Shown here piece by piece: positions 15,601-23,274 of a stretch of DNA of 23,678 nucleotides. Origin of the DNA: DASWHR01 sp036398095 (GTDB lineage: Bacteria; Actinomycetota; AC-67); contig DASWHR010000005.1 in assembly GCA_036398095.1 (NCBI GenBank), positions 1 to 23,678 on the forward strand. The letters are read 5' to 3'. The notes under the pieces were generated by a model, which was not told where the DNA came from, did no database searches, and saw only the letters and a list, made by a program, of their open reading frames with translations. Position numbers and translations under genes: made by a program. Position 1 is the stretch's first letter. Every line of letters begins with the position of its first letter.

Positions 15601-15783
15601 TTATATCGCGAGCCGGGGATAGCCGATCTCAACCAAGAGAGAGGCAAACGACACGACTCCGGCCTTTAGATCTTCGACTCCGCCGGTCAACAGATCCTCA
15701 CCGGGCAGCGCGCGCGTCATGAATCGATCGCAGCAGCGCCGGCCGGCGGCAAGCGCATCCGTCGGCGTGATGCCGATCGGCAT
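15601..15783 (-). CDS. Small hypothetical ORF directly behind peroxiredoxin
   Basis: A 60-residue frame whose ATG immediately follows the TAG stop of the peroxiredoxin gene (TAGATG), an arrangement that favours translational coupling. The product has a helical, mixed-charge N-terminal part with adjacent cysteines (RRCCDRF) and a hydrophobic C-terminal part (AGVVSFASLLVEIG). I do not recognise a family. It lacks a strong ribosome binding site of its own and could be a chance frame. The stretch 15520-15600 beyond it shows nothing I can assign. Confidence 0.4.
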   Translation of the reverse strand: MPIGITPTDALAAGRRCCDRFMTRALPGEDLLTGGVEDLKAGVVSFASLLVEIGYPRLAI

Positions 15784-16437
15784 CTAGTCCGGTTGCTCGA
15801 CGGTTCGCAGGTACGGCTTGATCGTCTTGTAGCCCTGCGGGTACTTCTTCTTCGCGTCCTCGTCGGACACCGACACCGGGATGATGACGTCGTCTCCCGG
15901 CTTCCAGTTCACCGGCGTCGCCACCGTGTGCCTCGCGGTCAGTTGAATCGAGTCGAGTACGCGCAACACCTCATCGAAGTTGCGGCCGGTGCTCATCGGG
16001 TAGACAAGCATCGCCTTCACCTTCTTGTCCGGCCCGATCAAAAACACCGAGCGCACGGTCTGGTTGTCGACCGCGGTACGCTTTCCTTCGGCGGCATCCG
16101 CCTGAAGCATGTCGTACTGCTTGGCGACGTTGAGGTCGGCGTCGGCGATCAACGGATACTTGACCGCATGCCCCTGCGTTTCCTCGATGTCGCCTTTCCA
16201 GCGGTCGTGGTCGGCGACCGGGTCGACGCTGAGACCGATGATCTTCGTGTTGCGCCGCTCGAACTCCGGCTGGAGTCCGGCCATGTAGCCGAGCTCCGTC
16301 GTGCAGACCGGCGTGAAATCCTTGGGGTGGGAGAACAGAATCGCCCACTGGTCGCCGATCCATTCGTGGAAGCCGATCTTGCCTTCCGTGGTCTCGGCCG
16401 TAAAGTCCGGCGCTTCATCCCCGATACGGATGGACAT
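15784..16437 (-). CDS. 1-Cys peroxiredoxin (Prx6-type)
   Basis: A 217-residue cytoplasmic thiol peroxidase that reduces hydrogen peroxide and organic hydroperoxides. The peroxidatic Cys45 lies in FSHPKDFTPVCTTE. It is the only Cys in the protein, so there is no resolving cysteine and an external thiol must recycle it. The long C-terminal region (TPVNWKPGDDVIIP, YPQGYKTIKPYLR) and total length match the Prx6 subfamily rather than AhpC. A GAAGGGG site precedes the ATG. The gene follows the LPATG amidase on the same strand after 79 bp; that gap contains a weak TAGCGT box that could be its own promoter, so operon membership is uncertain. No OxyR-like regulator is visible nearby. Confidence 0.96.
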   Translation of the reverse strand: MSIRIGDEAPDFTAETTEGKIGFHEWIGDQWAILFSHPKDFTPVCTTELGYMAGLQPEFERRNTKIIGLSVDPVADHDRWKGDIEETQGHAVKYPLIADADLNVAKQYDMLQADAAEGKRTAVDNQTVRSVFLIGPDKKVKAMLVYPMSTGRNFDEVLRVLDSIQLTARHTVATPVNWKPGDDVIIPVSVSDEDAKKKYPQGYKTIKPYLRTVEQPD

Positions 16438-16516
16438 CTGTGCCCCCTTCGCCTGTGGATCCGAAGGGCTAAAACGCTACCACCGCCGAGCGCGTTCCCG
16501 CCAATAAAAGCGACGC

Positions 16517-18646
16517 TCACGCCGCGTCGTCCCTCTCCCTGAGCCGGATGGCGATGAGCACGGCCAGGCCGACCAGGCCGGGGCCGCCGGGCCACGGGAT
16601 GGGAATGCCGGTGGCCGGCAGCGCGTCGCGCGAAGCCGCCGCTTGCCGCACGCCCATGACGGCCGCGGCGCCTCCGACGCACAAAGCACGGTTGACCTCG
16701 GTGGGTCGCACGCGATGGAGCGTGGCCTGCTCGTAAGCGTAGGCGTATCCGATCAGGGACGGCTCGCCGTATGCGGGACCCAGGAACGTGATCCCGAACG
16801 GCTGCGTGCCGTCGACGGTGTAGCCGGCCGGCACGGTCAAGCTCGGATACAACGCAGCCGCACCGACGTTGACGTTGACGTTGTTCGGCGACACGATCGC
16901 GTCCAGGTCGTCGGCGAGCACCGCGACGTCGATGACGGCGCGCGCTGCCTGGATCGCAGCCGTGCGGTTGGCGATCGCGGTGGGCTCGTCCATGTTTCCG
17001 AGCGTCAGGTCCGAGGCTTCCAGCAACTCTTGCCCGTACTTGACCTTGTCGGGATGCTGCCGGTTGAACTCGATGATCTGGGTCAGCGTCTTGACGCGAA
17101 GATCCGGGACGGTCTCGGTCGCCAAGTATCGGTTCAGCGACGCCTTGAACTCGTTCGGGATCGCCGCGATCTCGGCCAAGCCGACGGTGCGGGTCGTCGA
17201 AAGCTGATCGGTTTCGACCAGCGTCGCCCCGAGGCTCTCCAGCTTCCCGAGCGCCGCGTCCAGCAGCGCCTGCTGCTCGTCGCCGAGCGCATCGCGGTCC
17301 GATGTCGAGTATCCAATGCGCGCGCCCTGCAGCGCTTCGGCGCGCAGGAACGCCGTGTAATCCGAGTTCGCGGGGATGCGGTCCGCGCTCTCGGACGTCG
17401 CGGGATCGCGTTCGTCAACGCCGGTCATCGCACCGAGCAGCACGGCCGCGTCGGTGACGGTGCGCGTCATCGGCCCCGGCGTGTCGAACGTCGGCGCGAG
17501 CGGGATGATGCCCGCGCGGCTGGCCAATCCGACCGTCGTCTTGAGCCCGACGATGCCGTTGGCGAACGCGGGGCTGATGATGCTTCCGCTCGTCTCGGTT
17601 CCGATCGTGACGGTCGCAAGCGCCATCGCGGACGCAACGCCGGATCCGCTGCTGGATCCCGACGGGTCACCGAAGTGATAGGGATTGCGCACCTGGCCGC
17701 CGAGCGACGAGTAGCCGCTGGGCATGTTCAGCGACACCCAGTTGGCGAACTCGGAAAGGTTCAGCTTCCCCAGAACGATCGCGCCCTCGGCTCGCAGCCG
17801 CTCGATCAGGAACGAGTCGCGCAGCGGCACGCTCCCCTCCAGCGCGATCGATCCGGCCGTCGTGGGCATATCCGCGGTCCCGACGTTGTCCTTGACCATG
17901 ACCGGAATGCCGTGCATCGGACCGCGCGGACCCGTCGCTCGCCGTTCCGCATCGAGCGCATCGGCGTGAGCGAGCGCGTTCGGATTCAGCTCTCGCACGG
18001 CGTTGAGCTTCGGGCCGGCGCGATCGAACTCGGCGATGCGAGCGAGGTACTCCTCGACCAACCGGCGGCTGGTCAGCGTGCCGGCATCCAGCGCCGCTTG
18101 AAGCTGCGGGATCGTGACCGTCTGAAGATCCAGTCCGGCGAGTTGATCCGAGCGGCATTCCCCTAGCGCCGTCCCGCTCATCTCGAGGCTGCCGGTATAT
18201 GCCTGCGGAATCGCCGCGGCGAAGCCGCATGCGATGACGCGATACGTGCCGGCGGCGGGATTGAGCAGTTGCACGAACTCGTCGGCGTCGACGAACCCGT
18301 TGTCGCCCGAGATCTCGGCGCCGTCGGGCGTGACCACGGTCACGATCTGATCGGTCGCGCCGTCGAAGGCGATCGCGAACCGCGCGCTCACGGCCAGCCT
18401 GTCGTAGAGGCCGGCCGGCACGCTCAGCTCGATCGAATGCTCGTCGGCCTGCGTCGCGTCGCCGCACGAACTCGACGTGTTGGCCCCTGGAGGGATCACG
18501 CCCGTCCACTCGACCCGAACCGATCCGCCGCCCGCAGCCGGGACCGTCACGGCATGAGAGGGCGGATCCGATCCCGCGGCGGGAACGACCATCGCCAGGG
18601 CCACAAGAAGCGCCATTCCCGCACCTGCCGGCAGTCTCCGTCTCAT
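16517..18646 (-). CDS. Amidase-signature hydrolase with LPATG cell-wall sorting signal
   Basis: A 709-residue secreted enzyme whose ATG follows AGGAGAGG. Residues 1-25 are a Sec signal peptide. Residues ~30-165 form a beta-rich PPC-like domain (SIELSVPAGLYDRLAV, PAAGTYRVIACGF). The amidase-signature domain follows (~165-640) with the Ser-cisSer-Lys triad: Lys252 in VMVKDN, Ser331 in the PSGSSSGSG loop, and nucleophile Ser355 in GTETSGSI; the 24-residue Ser-Ser spacing is that of the family. The end carries LPATG (676-680), a hydrophobic stretch and a basic tail RLRER, a complete sortase substrate signal. The enzyme is therefore probably fixed covalently to the cell wall. It hydrolyses a carboxamide of unknown identity. 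The Cys-rich secreted protein gene lies 34 bp upstream. Confidence 0.94.
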   Translation of the reverse strand: MRRRLPAGAGMALLVALAMVVPAAGSDPPSHAVTVPAAGGGSVRVEWTGVIPPGANTSSSCGDATQADEHSIELSVPAGLYDRLAVSARFAIAFDGATDQIVTVVTPDGAEISGDNGFVDADEFVQLLNPAAGTYRVIACGFAAAIPQAYTGSLEMSGTALGECRSDQLAGLDLQTVTIPQLQAALDAGTLTSRRLVEEYLARIAEFDRAGPKLNAVRELNPNALAHADALDAERRATGPRGPMHGIPVMVKDNVGTADMPTTAGSIALEGSVPLRDSFLIERLRAEGAIVLGKLNLSEFANWVSLNMPSGYSSLGGQVRNPYHFGDPSGSSSGSGVASAMALATVTIGTETSGSIISPAFANGIVGLKTTVGLASRAGIIPLAPTFDTPGPMTRTVTDAAVLLGAMTGVDERDPATSESADRIPANSDYTAFLRAEALQGARIGYSTSDRDALGDEQQALLDAALGKLESLGATLVETDQLSTTRTVGLAEIAAIPNEFKASLNRYLATETVPDLRVKTLTQIIEFNRQHPDKVKYGQELLEASDLTLGNMDEPTAIANRTAAIQAARAVIDVAVLADDLDAIVSPNNVNVNVGAAALYPSLTVPAGYTVDGTQPFGITFLGPAYGEPSLIGYAYAYEQATLHRVRPTEVNRALCVGGAAAVMGVRQAAASRDALPATGIPIPWPGGPGLVGLAVLIAIRLRERDDAA

Positions 18647-18680
18647 TTGGCCTCTCCTGTCAACGTGCGCACGACACCGT

Positions 18681-19052
18681 TCAGATGCCGCTGGAGCAGA
18701 CAACCGCGATGGCGAATGATGGATTGTGCGAAGCGACGCAGGTGAGGATCGCGCCCGCCGGAACTGCCGCACTCGAGGTTGCCGAGCAGACCGGCTCCGC
18801 GTCGCACGAGGCAAGCACCGTCGTGCCGCTGCGAACCTGGAAGCCGCAACGAACCAAGATCACACCCGCTCCGCCCGCATAGATCGGCCGGCAGGTTCCG
18901 GCAACGCGCACCGGCGCGCCGGTCGCAGCGAACGAGCATGCTCCGAGCGAGGTCGCGACGCAGCCGTTCGGCTCAGCCGCCACGGGCGGCACCGCCGACC
19001 CCGCTCCCATCGCCATGACCGCCGCCACCGCCACCATCCGCATCCGTCTCAT
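18681..19052 (-). CDS. Small cysteine-rich secreted protein
   Basis: A 123-residue protein started by an ATG behind a perfect AGGAGG. The first ~29 residues are a Sec signal peptide (VAAVMAMGAGSAVPPVAA). The mature part of about 94 residues contains eight cysteines, an even number suited to four disulfides, and is rich in Ala, Gly, Ser and Val with short strand-like repeats (VRVAGTCRP, VILVRCGFQV, TVLASCDAE). No family is recognised and no catalytic motif is visible. The gene lies between the SHOCT protein and the amidase on the same strand, 34 bp from the amidase start, so it may be co-expressed with it. Confidence 0.75.
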   Translation of the reverse strand: MRRMRMVAVAAVMAMGAGSAVPPVAAEPNGCVATSLGACSFAATGAPVRVAGTCRPIYAGGAGVILVRCGFQVRSGTTVLASCDAEPVCSATSSAAVPAGAILTCVASHNPSFAIAVVCSSGI

Positions 19053-19077
19053 CGAAACCTCCTGCCGGAGATTACGG

Positions 19078-19090
19078 CGCCGGACCGGCG
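19078..19090. repeat. Short palindrome upstream of the Cys-rich gene
   Basis: CGCCGG and CCGGCG flank a single central base, giving a perfect 13-base palindrome 26 bp upstream of the start of the Cys-rich secreted gene. It could be an operator half-site pair or chance in GC-rich DNA; no known regulator motif is matched. Confidence 0.2.
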
Positions 19091-19187
19091 GATTCCTGCG
19101 TGGGGCGGGAACCGGCGCCACCCACGTACTACCAAGCCAACGGCGAGTCCCCCATTTTCGAAGAGTTGGCGGGACTGGTCCATGCGG

Positions 19188-19550
19188 CTACCAGCGTTCG
19201 CGAAGGATCTCGTCGCGCTTGCGCTCGTATTCCTCTTCATCGATCAGACCGTCGCGCCGCAACCCCTCCAAATCGCGAAGTCGCTCCGCGAAATCCTTCG
19301 GCACCGGCCGAGGCGGAACGGGGGAAGCGTGGTCGTCGCTTTCGGTCTCGATGTACCGCCCCGTGGGGAGCCCGCCGACCATCAAGCCGATCCCGCTCCA
19401 GATCATGACCGCCAGACCGAACAAGATGGGGATCTGCGGGTCCTCGAAGCCCACAGACTTGCTGCCGAACCCGATGAGTATCACAACGAAACCACCGGCC
19501 AGACCCAGCCCGTGCACCCACGGACTCGTCCGGATTCGATTCCTCGCCAC
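19188..19550 (-). CDS. SHOCT-domain membrane protein
   Basis: A 120-residue protein with two membrane helices (GLGLAGGFVVILIGFG and IPILFGLAVMIWSGIGLMVG) separated by a short loop, then a charged linker and a C-terminal SHOCT domain (LRDLEGLRRDGLIDEEEYE, KRDEILRERW). SHOCT is a short oligomerising module at the ends of many bacterial membrane proteins. I chose the GTG at 19550 because a near-consensus TATGAT box lies six bases before it and no Shine-Dalgarno occurs, the pattern of a leaderless actinobacterial gene. A longer reading to 19676 adds a Pro/Arg-rich segment with no support. The gene is divergent from the PKD protease. Confidence 0.82.
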   Translation of the reverse strand: MARNRIRTSPWVHGLGLAGGFVVILIGFGSKSVGFEDPQIPILFGLAVMIWSGIGLMVGGLPTGRYIETESDDHASPVPPRPVPKDFAERLRDLEGLRRDGLIDEEEYERKRDEILRERW

Positions 19551-19556
19551 ACCGCG

Positions 19557-19562
19557 ATCATA
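19557..19562 (-). promoter_or_regulatory. Putative -10 box of a leaderless SHOCT-gene transcript
   Basis: TATGAT on the minus strand matches the TATAAT consensus at five of six positions and ends six bases before the GTG at 19550. Transcription would start at the start codon itself. A matching -35 hexamer is not evident. Confidence 0.5.
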
Positions 19563-19658
19563 TCTTTCGGCCTCGACCGAACTGCGCGATGCGGTCTTAC
19601 CGGGACATGGCGCCGCGTGCCGCCCGGTTCCGGGTGCAGAAAAAGGCCGGTTCAGGTC

Positions 19659-19687
19659 TGTCCACTGGGTCGGCAAAGGACTATCCT
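19659..19687 (+). promoter_or_regulatory. Candidate promoter of the PKD protease gene
   Basis: TGTCCA and TATCCT are separated by exactly 17 bases. The -10 element matches four of six consensus positions, the -35 only three. It would give a leader of about 55 bases before the ATG at 19750. Confidence 0.35.
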
Positions 19688-19736
19688 TTCAACGCTCCTA
19701 AAAGAGCATCGGCGCGCCGCCCGGCGTACCGCGCAC

Positions 19737-19744
19737 GGGAGGAG
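19737..19744 (+). promoter_or_regulatory. Ribosome binding site that decides the PKD protease start
   Basis: GGGAGGAG ends five bases before the ATG at 19750. A GTG at 19744 is in the same frame but shares its first base with this site, so it cannot be the start used with it. The ATG is therefore preferred. Confidence 0.75.
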
Positions 19745-19749
19745 TGGGG

Positions 19750-21462
19750 ATGCACCGAGCGTTTCGTACTGCCGCCATCATCGGCCTCGGCTTCGGTCTC
19801 ATCGGAATGCTTGCTTCACCGGCAACCGCTGCGTCCCCGCCGTCCGAAGAGATCCGCAAAGCGCTCGAACCCGTGCCCGGCCGCTACATCGTGGTCTTCA
19901 ACGAAGGCGTCGATGCGGCGACCGCCGCGCCGGCCCTTGCAGCGCGGCACGACGCCAAGGTCACGCACGTGTACCGGCACGCGCTTCAAGGATTCGCCGC
20001 CGGCATGTCCGAAGCAGCCGCGGTGGCGCTTCTTCGAAACCCAAACGTCGCCTTTGTCGAGGAAGACGGGATCGTCCGCGCCGTGACCACGCAAAACAAC
20101 GCGCCCTGGGGTCTGGACCGGATTGACCAGCGGGATCGGCCGCTGAACGGAACCTACGTCTACGAGCCGACCGGATCGGGCGTGACCGCCTACGTGATCG
20201 ACACGGGAATCCGGATCACGCACACCCAGTTCGGCGGACGCGCCGTGAACGGCACGGATACCATCGACGGGGACTCCGTCGCGCAAGACTGCAACGGGCA
20301 CGGCACTCACGTCGCGGGAACGATCGGTGGGAGCACCTACGGCGTCGCCAAGAGCGTTTCCCTGGTCGCCGTTCGCGTCCTTAACTGTCAGGGCAGCGGC
20401 ACCGTCTCCAGCGTCGTCGGGGGCGTCGATTGGGTAACCGGCCATCACACGAGCGGCCCCGCCGTCGCCAACATGAGCCTGGGCGGCGGCGCCAGCTCGA
20501 CCATCGACAACGCCGTGCAAGCATCCATCAACGACGGCGTCGGCTACGCGGTCGCGGCCGGCAACGGATCGTTCCCCTTCGGCGGATCGAATGCCTGCAA
20601 CTCTTCGCCGGCTCGTCTGCCGGCAGCGCTGACCGTCGGCGCGACGAACACCAGCGACGCCAAGCCGTCGTTTTCGAACTACGGATCGTGCCTGGATCTG
20701 TTCGCGCCCGGCGATGCGATCATCTCGGCATGGAACGGCAGCGACTCCGATACGAACACGATCAGCGGAACGTCGATGGCGTCGCCACACGTGGCCGGAA
20801 CGGCGGCGCTATATCTGCAAGGCAGCCCCAGCGCGTCGCCCGCGACGGTGCACGCCGCGATCGTCAACAACGCCACCACCGGACGGCTGTCGAGCATCGG
20901 GTCGGGATCACCGAACCGGCTGCTCTACATGGCGTTCCTGAATTCAGGCGGCGGCGACGTGAACAATCCGCCGACGGCCTCGTTCACATTCTCGTGCGCC
21001 GAGCTTGCCTGCGACTTCAATGCGAGCGGCTCATCCGATTCCGACGGGACGATCTCCGGCTACGCGTGGAACTTCGGAGACGGCTCCACCGGGAGCGGCG
21101 TCACCACGTCGCGCACCTACGCGGCCGGAGGCACCTATGCGGTCACGCTGACCGTCACCGACAACGACGGGGCGACCGGCCAAAGCCAGCAGAACGTCAC
21201 CGTCTCATCCGGCGGCGGCGGCGGCTTCAGTCTGTCGGCGTCCGGCTCCAAGGTGAAGGGCGTGCAGCATGCGGATCTGACCTGGAGCGGCGCATCATCG
21301 ACCAGCATCGACGTGTTCCGCGACGGAGCGAAGATCACCACGACCGCCAACGACGGCGCCCACACCGACAACATCGGAAAGAGGGGCGGCGGCTCGTACA
21401 CCTACAAGCTATGCGAGGCGGGCACGACGACCTGCTCGAACGAAGCGACGGTCACGTTCTAA
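19750..21462 (+). CDS. Secreted proteinase K-like subtilase with I9 prodomain and PKD domain
   Basis: A 570-residue preproenzyme. Residues 1-28 are a signal peptide (ASPATA). Residues ~44-111 are an I9 inhibitor prodomain (PGRYIVVFNEG, NPNVAFVEEDG). The catalytic domain has Asp151 (VIDTGI), His184 (NGHGTHVAG), oxyanion Asn272 (AAGNG) and Ser342 (SGTSMASPH), the pattern of proteinase K-type S8A enzymes. A PKD domain follows at ~407-487 (PPTASFTF, WNFGDGST, TYAVTLTVTDNDG). A Gly linker then leads to a C-terminal Ig/fibronectin-like domain (ADLTWSGASS, YTYKLCEAGTTTC). The extra domains probably bind polysaccharide or protein surfaces. The protein is extracellular. It stands alone on the plus strand between two minus-strand groups. 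Confidence 0.96.
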   Translation: MHRAFRTAAIIGLGFGLIGMLASPATAASPPSEEIRKALEPVPGRYIVVFNEGVDAATAAPALAARHDAKVTHVYRHALQGFAAGMSEAAAVALLRNPNVAFVEEDGIVRAVTTQNNAPWGLDRIDQRDRPLNGTYVYEPTGSGVTAYVIDTGIRITHTQFGGRAVNGTDTIDGDSVAQDCNGHGTHVAGTIGGSTYGVAKSVSLVAVRVLNCQGSGTVSSVVGGVDWVTGHHTSGPAVANMSLGGGASSTIDNAVQASINDGVGYAVAAGNGSFPFGGSNACNSSPARLPAALTVGATNTSDAKPSFSNYGSCLDLFAPGDAIISAWNGSDSDTNTISGTSMASPHVAGTAALYLQGSPSASPATVHAAIVNNATTGRLSSIGSGSPNRLLYMAFLNSGGGDVNNPPTASFTFSCAELACDFNASGSSDSDGTISGYAWNFGDGSTGSGVTTSRTYAAGGTYAVTLTVTDNDGATGQSQQNVTVSSGGGGGFSLSASGSKVKGVQHADLTWSGASSTSIDVFRDGAKITTTANDGAHTDNIGKRGGGSYTYKLCEAGTTTCSNEATVTF

Positions 21463-21485
21463 CCGAACCAGACCAACGCTCAGCC

Positions 21486-21504
21486 GACCGCGGGTTTGGC
21501 GGTC
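21486..21504. terminator. Intergenic hairpin between convergent genes
   Basis: GACCGC and GCGGTC pair perfectly around the 7-base loop GGGTTTG. The site lies between the stops of the PKD protease and the convergent secreted protein and touches the latter's stop codon. It could serve both strands, although there is no U tract. Confidence 0.35.
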
Positions 21505-22078
21505 AGTGTTCGGACTGCGCGCGCGCTCCCTTGGTGAAGTAGCCCATCGTCCCGTTCGGGATCACGATGGTCTCCGAGCCGAGCGTAACCGTGGAGGGCT
21601 GGGTGCCACCCTCGCCGTGATTCTTCACCGGCGCGTCCTTGCGGATTCCCGCGTTCGCGCCCTCCGCGTCGGCGGCGACGTCGTCCGCGCTGGCACCCGG
21701 GGCAGCGGTGATTCCGTCGAACGAGATCGCAACCGAGCAGCCGTCCCCGGATCCGGTGATCGACGCTCCGAACCCGAACGGGTCCGCAGTCATCCGGAAC
21801 CCCGGATCGTTGCTCATGCAAACGACCGTCCCGTTTCGCTTGACCTCGAAGCTGCCGTGGGGGGCGTCGGAGTTGGTCGTCCCATCCGAGCAGACCGATA
21901 CCGGTCCGGTCGCGAAGTTCCCGTACGTCCAAGCGGTGACCTCGAGGTCCCCGTAGGTGACTCCTGCGGTGTCGTACGGTCCGGCCGAGCCGCCCCGGTT
22001 GCTGGGTGTACATCCGGCGTTCGCCGCTCCGGCTGCGACGGCGGTGACGAAGATGGCGACGATCAATAGACGCTTCAC
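21503..22078 (-). CDS. Small secreted protein of unknown family
   Basis: A 191-residue protein starting at a GTG behind AGGGGAGGGG. A Sec signal peptide covers residues 1-21 and ends ANA; the Cys at 23 follows Gly but lacks a hydrophobic residue at -3, so a lipoprotein signal is unlikely. The mature part has strand-like segments (YGDLEVTAWTYG, HGSFEVKRNGTVVCMS, DGCSVAISFDG) and four cysteines. Its C-terminal third is charged (KNHGEGGTQ, ETIVIPNGTMGYFTKG). No family is recognised. It lies 95 bp behind the sigma/membrane-protein pair on the same strand and may belong to that regulon. Confidence 0.7.
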   Translation of the reverse strand: MKRLLIVAIFVTAVAAGAANAGCTPSNRGGSAGPYDTAGVTYGDLEVTAWTYGNFATGPVSVCSDGTTNSDAPHGSFEVKRNGTVVCMSNDPGFRMTADPFGFGASITGSGDGCSVAISFDGITAAPGASADDVAADAEGANAGIRKDAPVKNHGEGGTQPSTVTLGSETIVIPNGTMGYFTKGARAQSEH

Positions 22079-22173
22079 GGCCCCTCCCCTGGTTGCGGTT
22101 TGCCAGAGAGTTCGAGGCGCACTCGCCTGATTCCTGCACGGTCGCGCCCCGATCCGGCAACTACGAAGTCGCG

Positions 22174-23274
22174 CTAACGCGAGCAGACGGAGATCCAGGT
22201 GAAGCCGTTGCTGATGCCGCCGCACGCTGCCTCGCCCGCAGCCTTCCATCGGCCGTCCTCCCAAAACACGGACGGCGCAAGCGTATGGATCGCTCCGGCC
22301 ACCGTTCGTTCGGCGGCTTCGCAGCAGATGCCGGCATCGATGACGGCATCGGCGGTCACGATGATCCGCCATCGAACCAGCGCAATCGACCCGTCTCCGG
22401 GCAGGTCGCCGCCGGGAAACGCGATCTGGTTCAGATCGTCGGCGAACTCGACGGTCGGCGCATCGGCGGGCGCGACGATCTGAACGTCAACGACGGCGAA
22501 TCCCTTCTCGTCCGTCACGACGGCGGCGCATCGGGCGGTCAGCGGAGGCAGGCTGGGATCGGGCGGCGTCAACGCTCCGGCCCGCGCAGAGCCGTCCGCG
22601 TTCGGCATGCACCGATCCAGCAGGCCCGGACGGGCGCTCAGCGCGCGGCGGATCGCATCCGCGCGATCGGGGTTCGGTCCGGGCACGGCCACCTCGACGC
22701 GAACCGACGGCAACGCGACGACCTCACCGCTTTCGCATCGCACGGTCAGATCCAGCGGCCCCGACCATCGAACGGTCGGGTTCGCAATCGGAACGAGCAT
22801 GGAGTCGCCGGCGGCCAGCATGGTCGGAAGCCTCATCGGCCCGCTCCTGAACCCAAAAGCGGGACCCGTATGACCGGCGATGTCCAGCGACCCCTTCGGC
22901 AGCACGACCGAAACGGTCTCGCCGGACACGTTTTCGAAGCGGACCGTGACGCCGGTGGGCCGGCCCGGCTGCAGGACGGTCGGAATACGCGCCACACATC
23001 GCAACCGCTGGTCTGCGAACGGCGCCGAGACTTCTTTGAACCCTTTCGAGCCGCCGGACGAGACCGGCGTCGGCGTAATGATCCCGCGGCCGGCGCCGCT
23101 GCGAGCCAGCACGATACCGCCGCCGGCGACGACAGCAAACGCGACCACCATCGACACCATCGTTCGCGCGACGCGGCGCCGGGCGCGTCGCGTCAGCATG
23201 GCGGCATCGGTCGATAGCGGCGGCACGTCGGCGGCCATTCGGCGCAGCATCTCGCGTGTTCGCTCATCCATCAT
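22174..23274 (-). CDS. One-pass membrane protein in the anti-sigma position
   Basis: A 366-residue protein with a short cytoplasmic N-terminus (DERTREMLRRMAADVPPL, RRARRRVART), one membrane helix at ~39-58 (MVSMVVAFAVVAGGGIVLA), and about 300 extracytoplasmic residues containing eight cysteines. Its start overlaps the end of the sigma factor gene by 11 bp, with GGAG ten bases upstream, so the two are translationally coupled. That position and topology suggest it controls the sigma factor, but the classical zinc anti-sigma motif (His-x3-Cys-x2-Cys) is absent. The outer part has strand patterns (VTVRFENVSGETVSV, DLTVRCESGEVVALPSVRVEV) that could form Ig-like sensor domains. A first or second ATG is possible (23274 or 23271). 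Confidence 0.75.
   Translation of the reverse strand: MMDERTREMLRRMAADVPPLSTDAAMLTRRARRRVARTMVSMVVAFAVVAGGGIVLARSGAGRGIITPTPVSSGGSKGFKEVSAPFADQRLRCVARIPTVLQPGRPTGVTVRFENVSGETVSVVLPKGSLDIAGHTGPAFGFRSGPMRLPTMLAAGDSMLVPIANPTVRWSGPLDLTVRCESGEVVALPSVRVEVAVPGPNPDRADAIRRALSARPGLLDRCMPNADGSARAGALTPPDPSLPPLTARCAAVVTDEKGFAVVDVQIVAPADAPTVEFADDLNQIAFPGGDLPGDGSIALVRWRIIVTADAVIDAGICCEAAERTVAGAIHTLAPSVFWEDGRWKAAGEAACGGISNGFTWISVCSR

Noticed and set aside
16438..16516. Promoter for the peroxiredoxin (TTGGCG and TAGCGT)
   Set aside because: The spacer is 19 bases and both hexamers are weak; too little to list as a feature.
16643..18166. 507-codon plus-strand frame opposite the amidase
   Set aside because: Arg/Val/Asp-rich shadow. 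The amidase triad and LPATG signal are on the minus strand.
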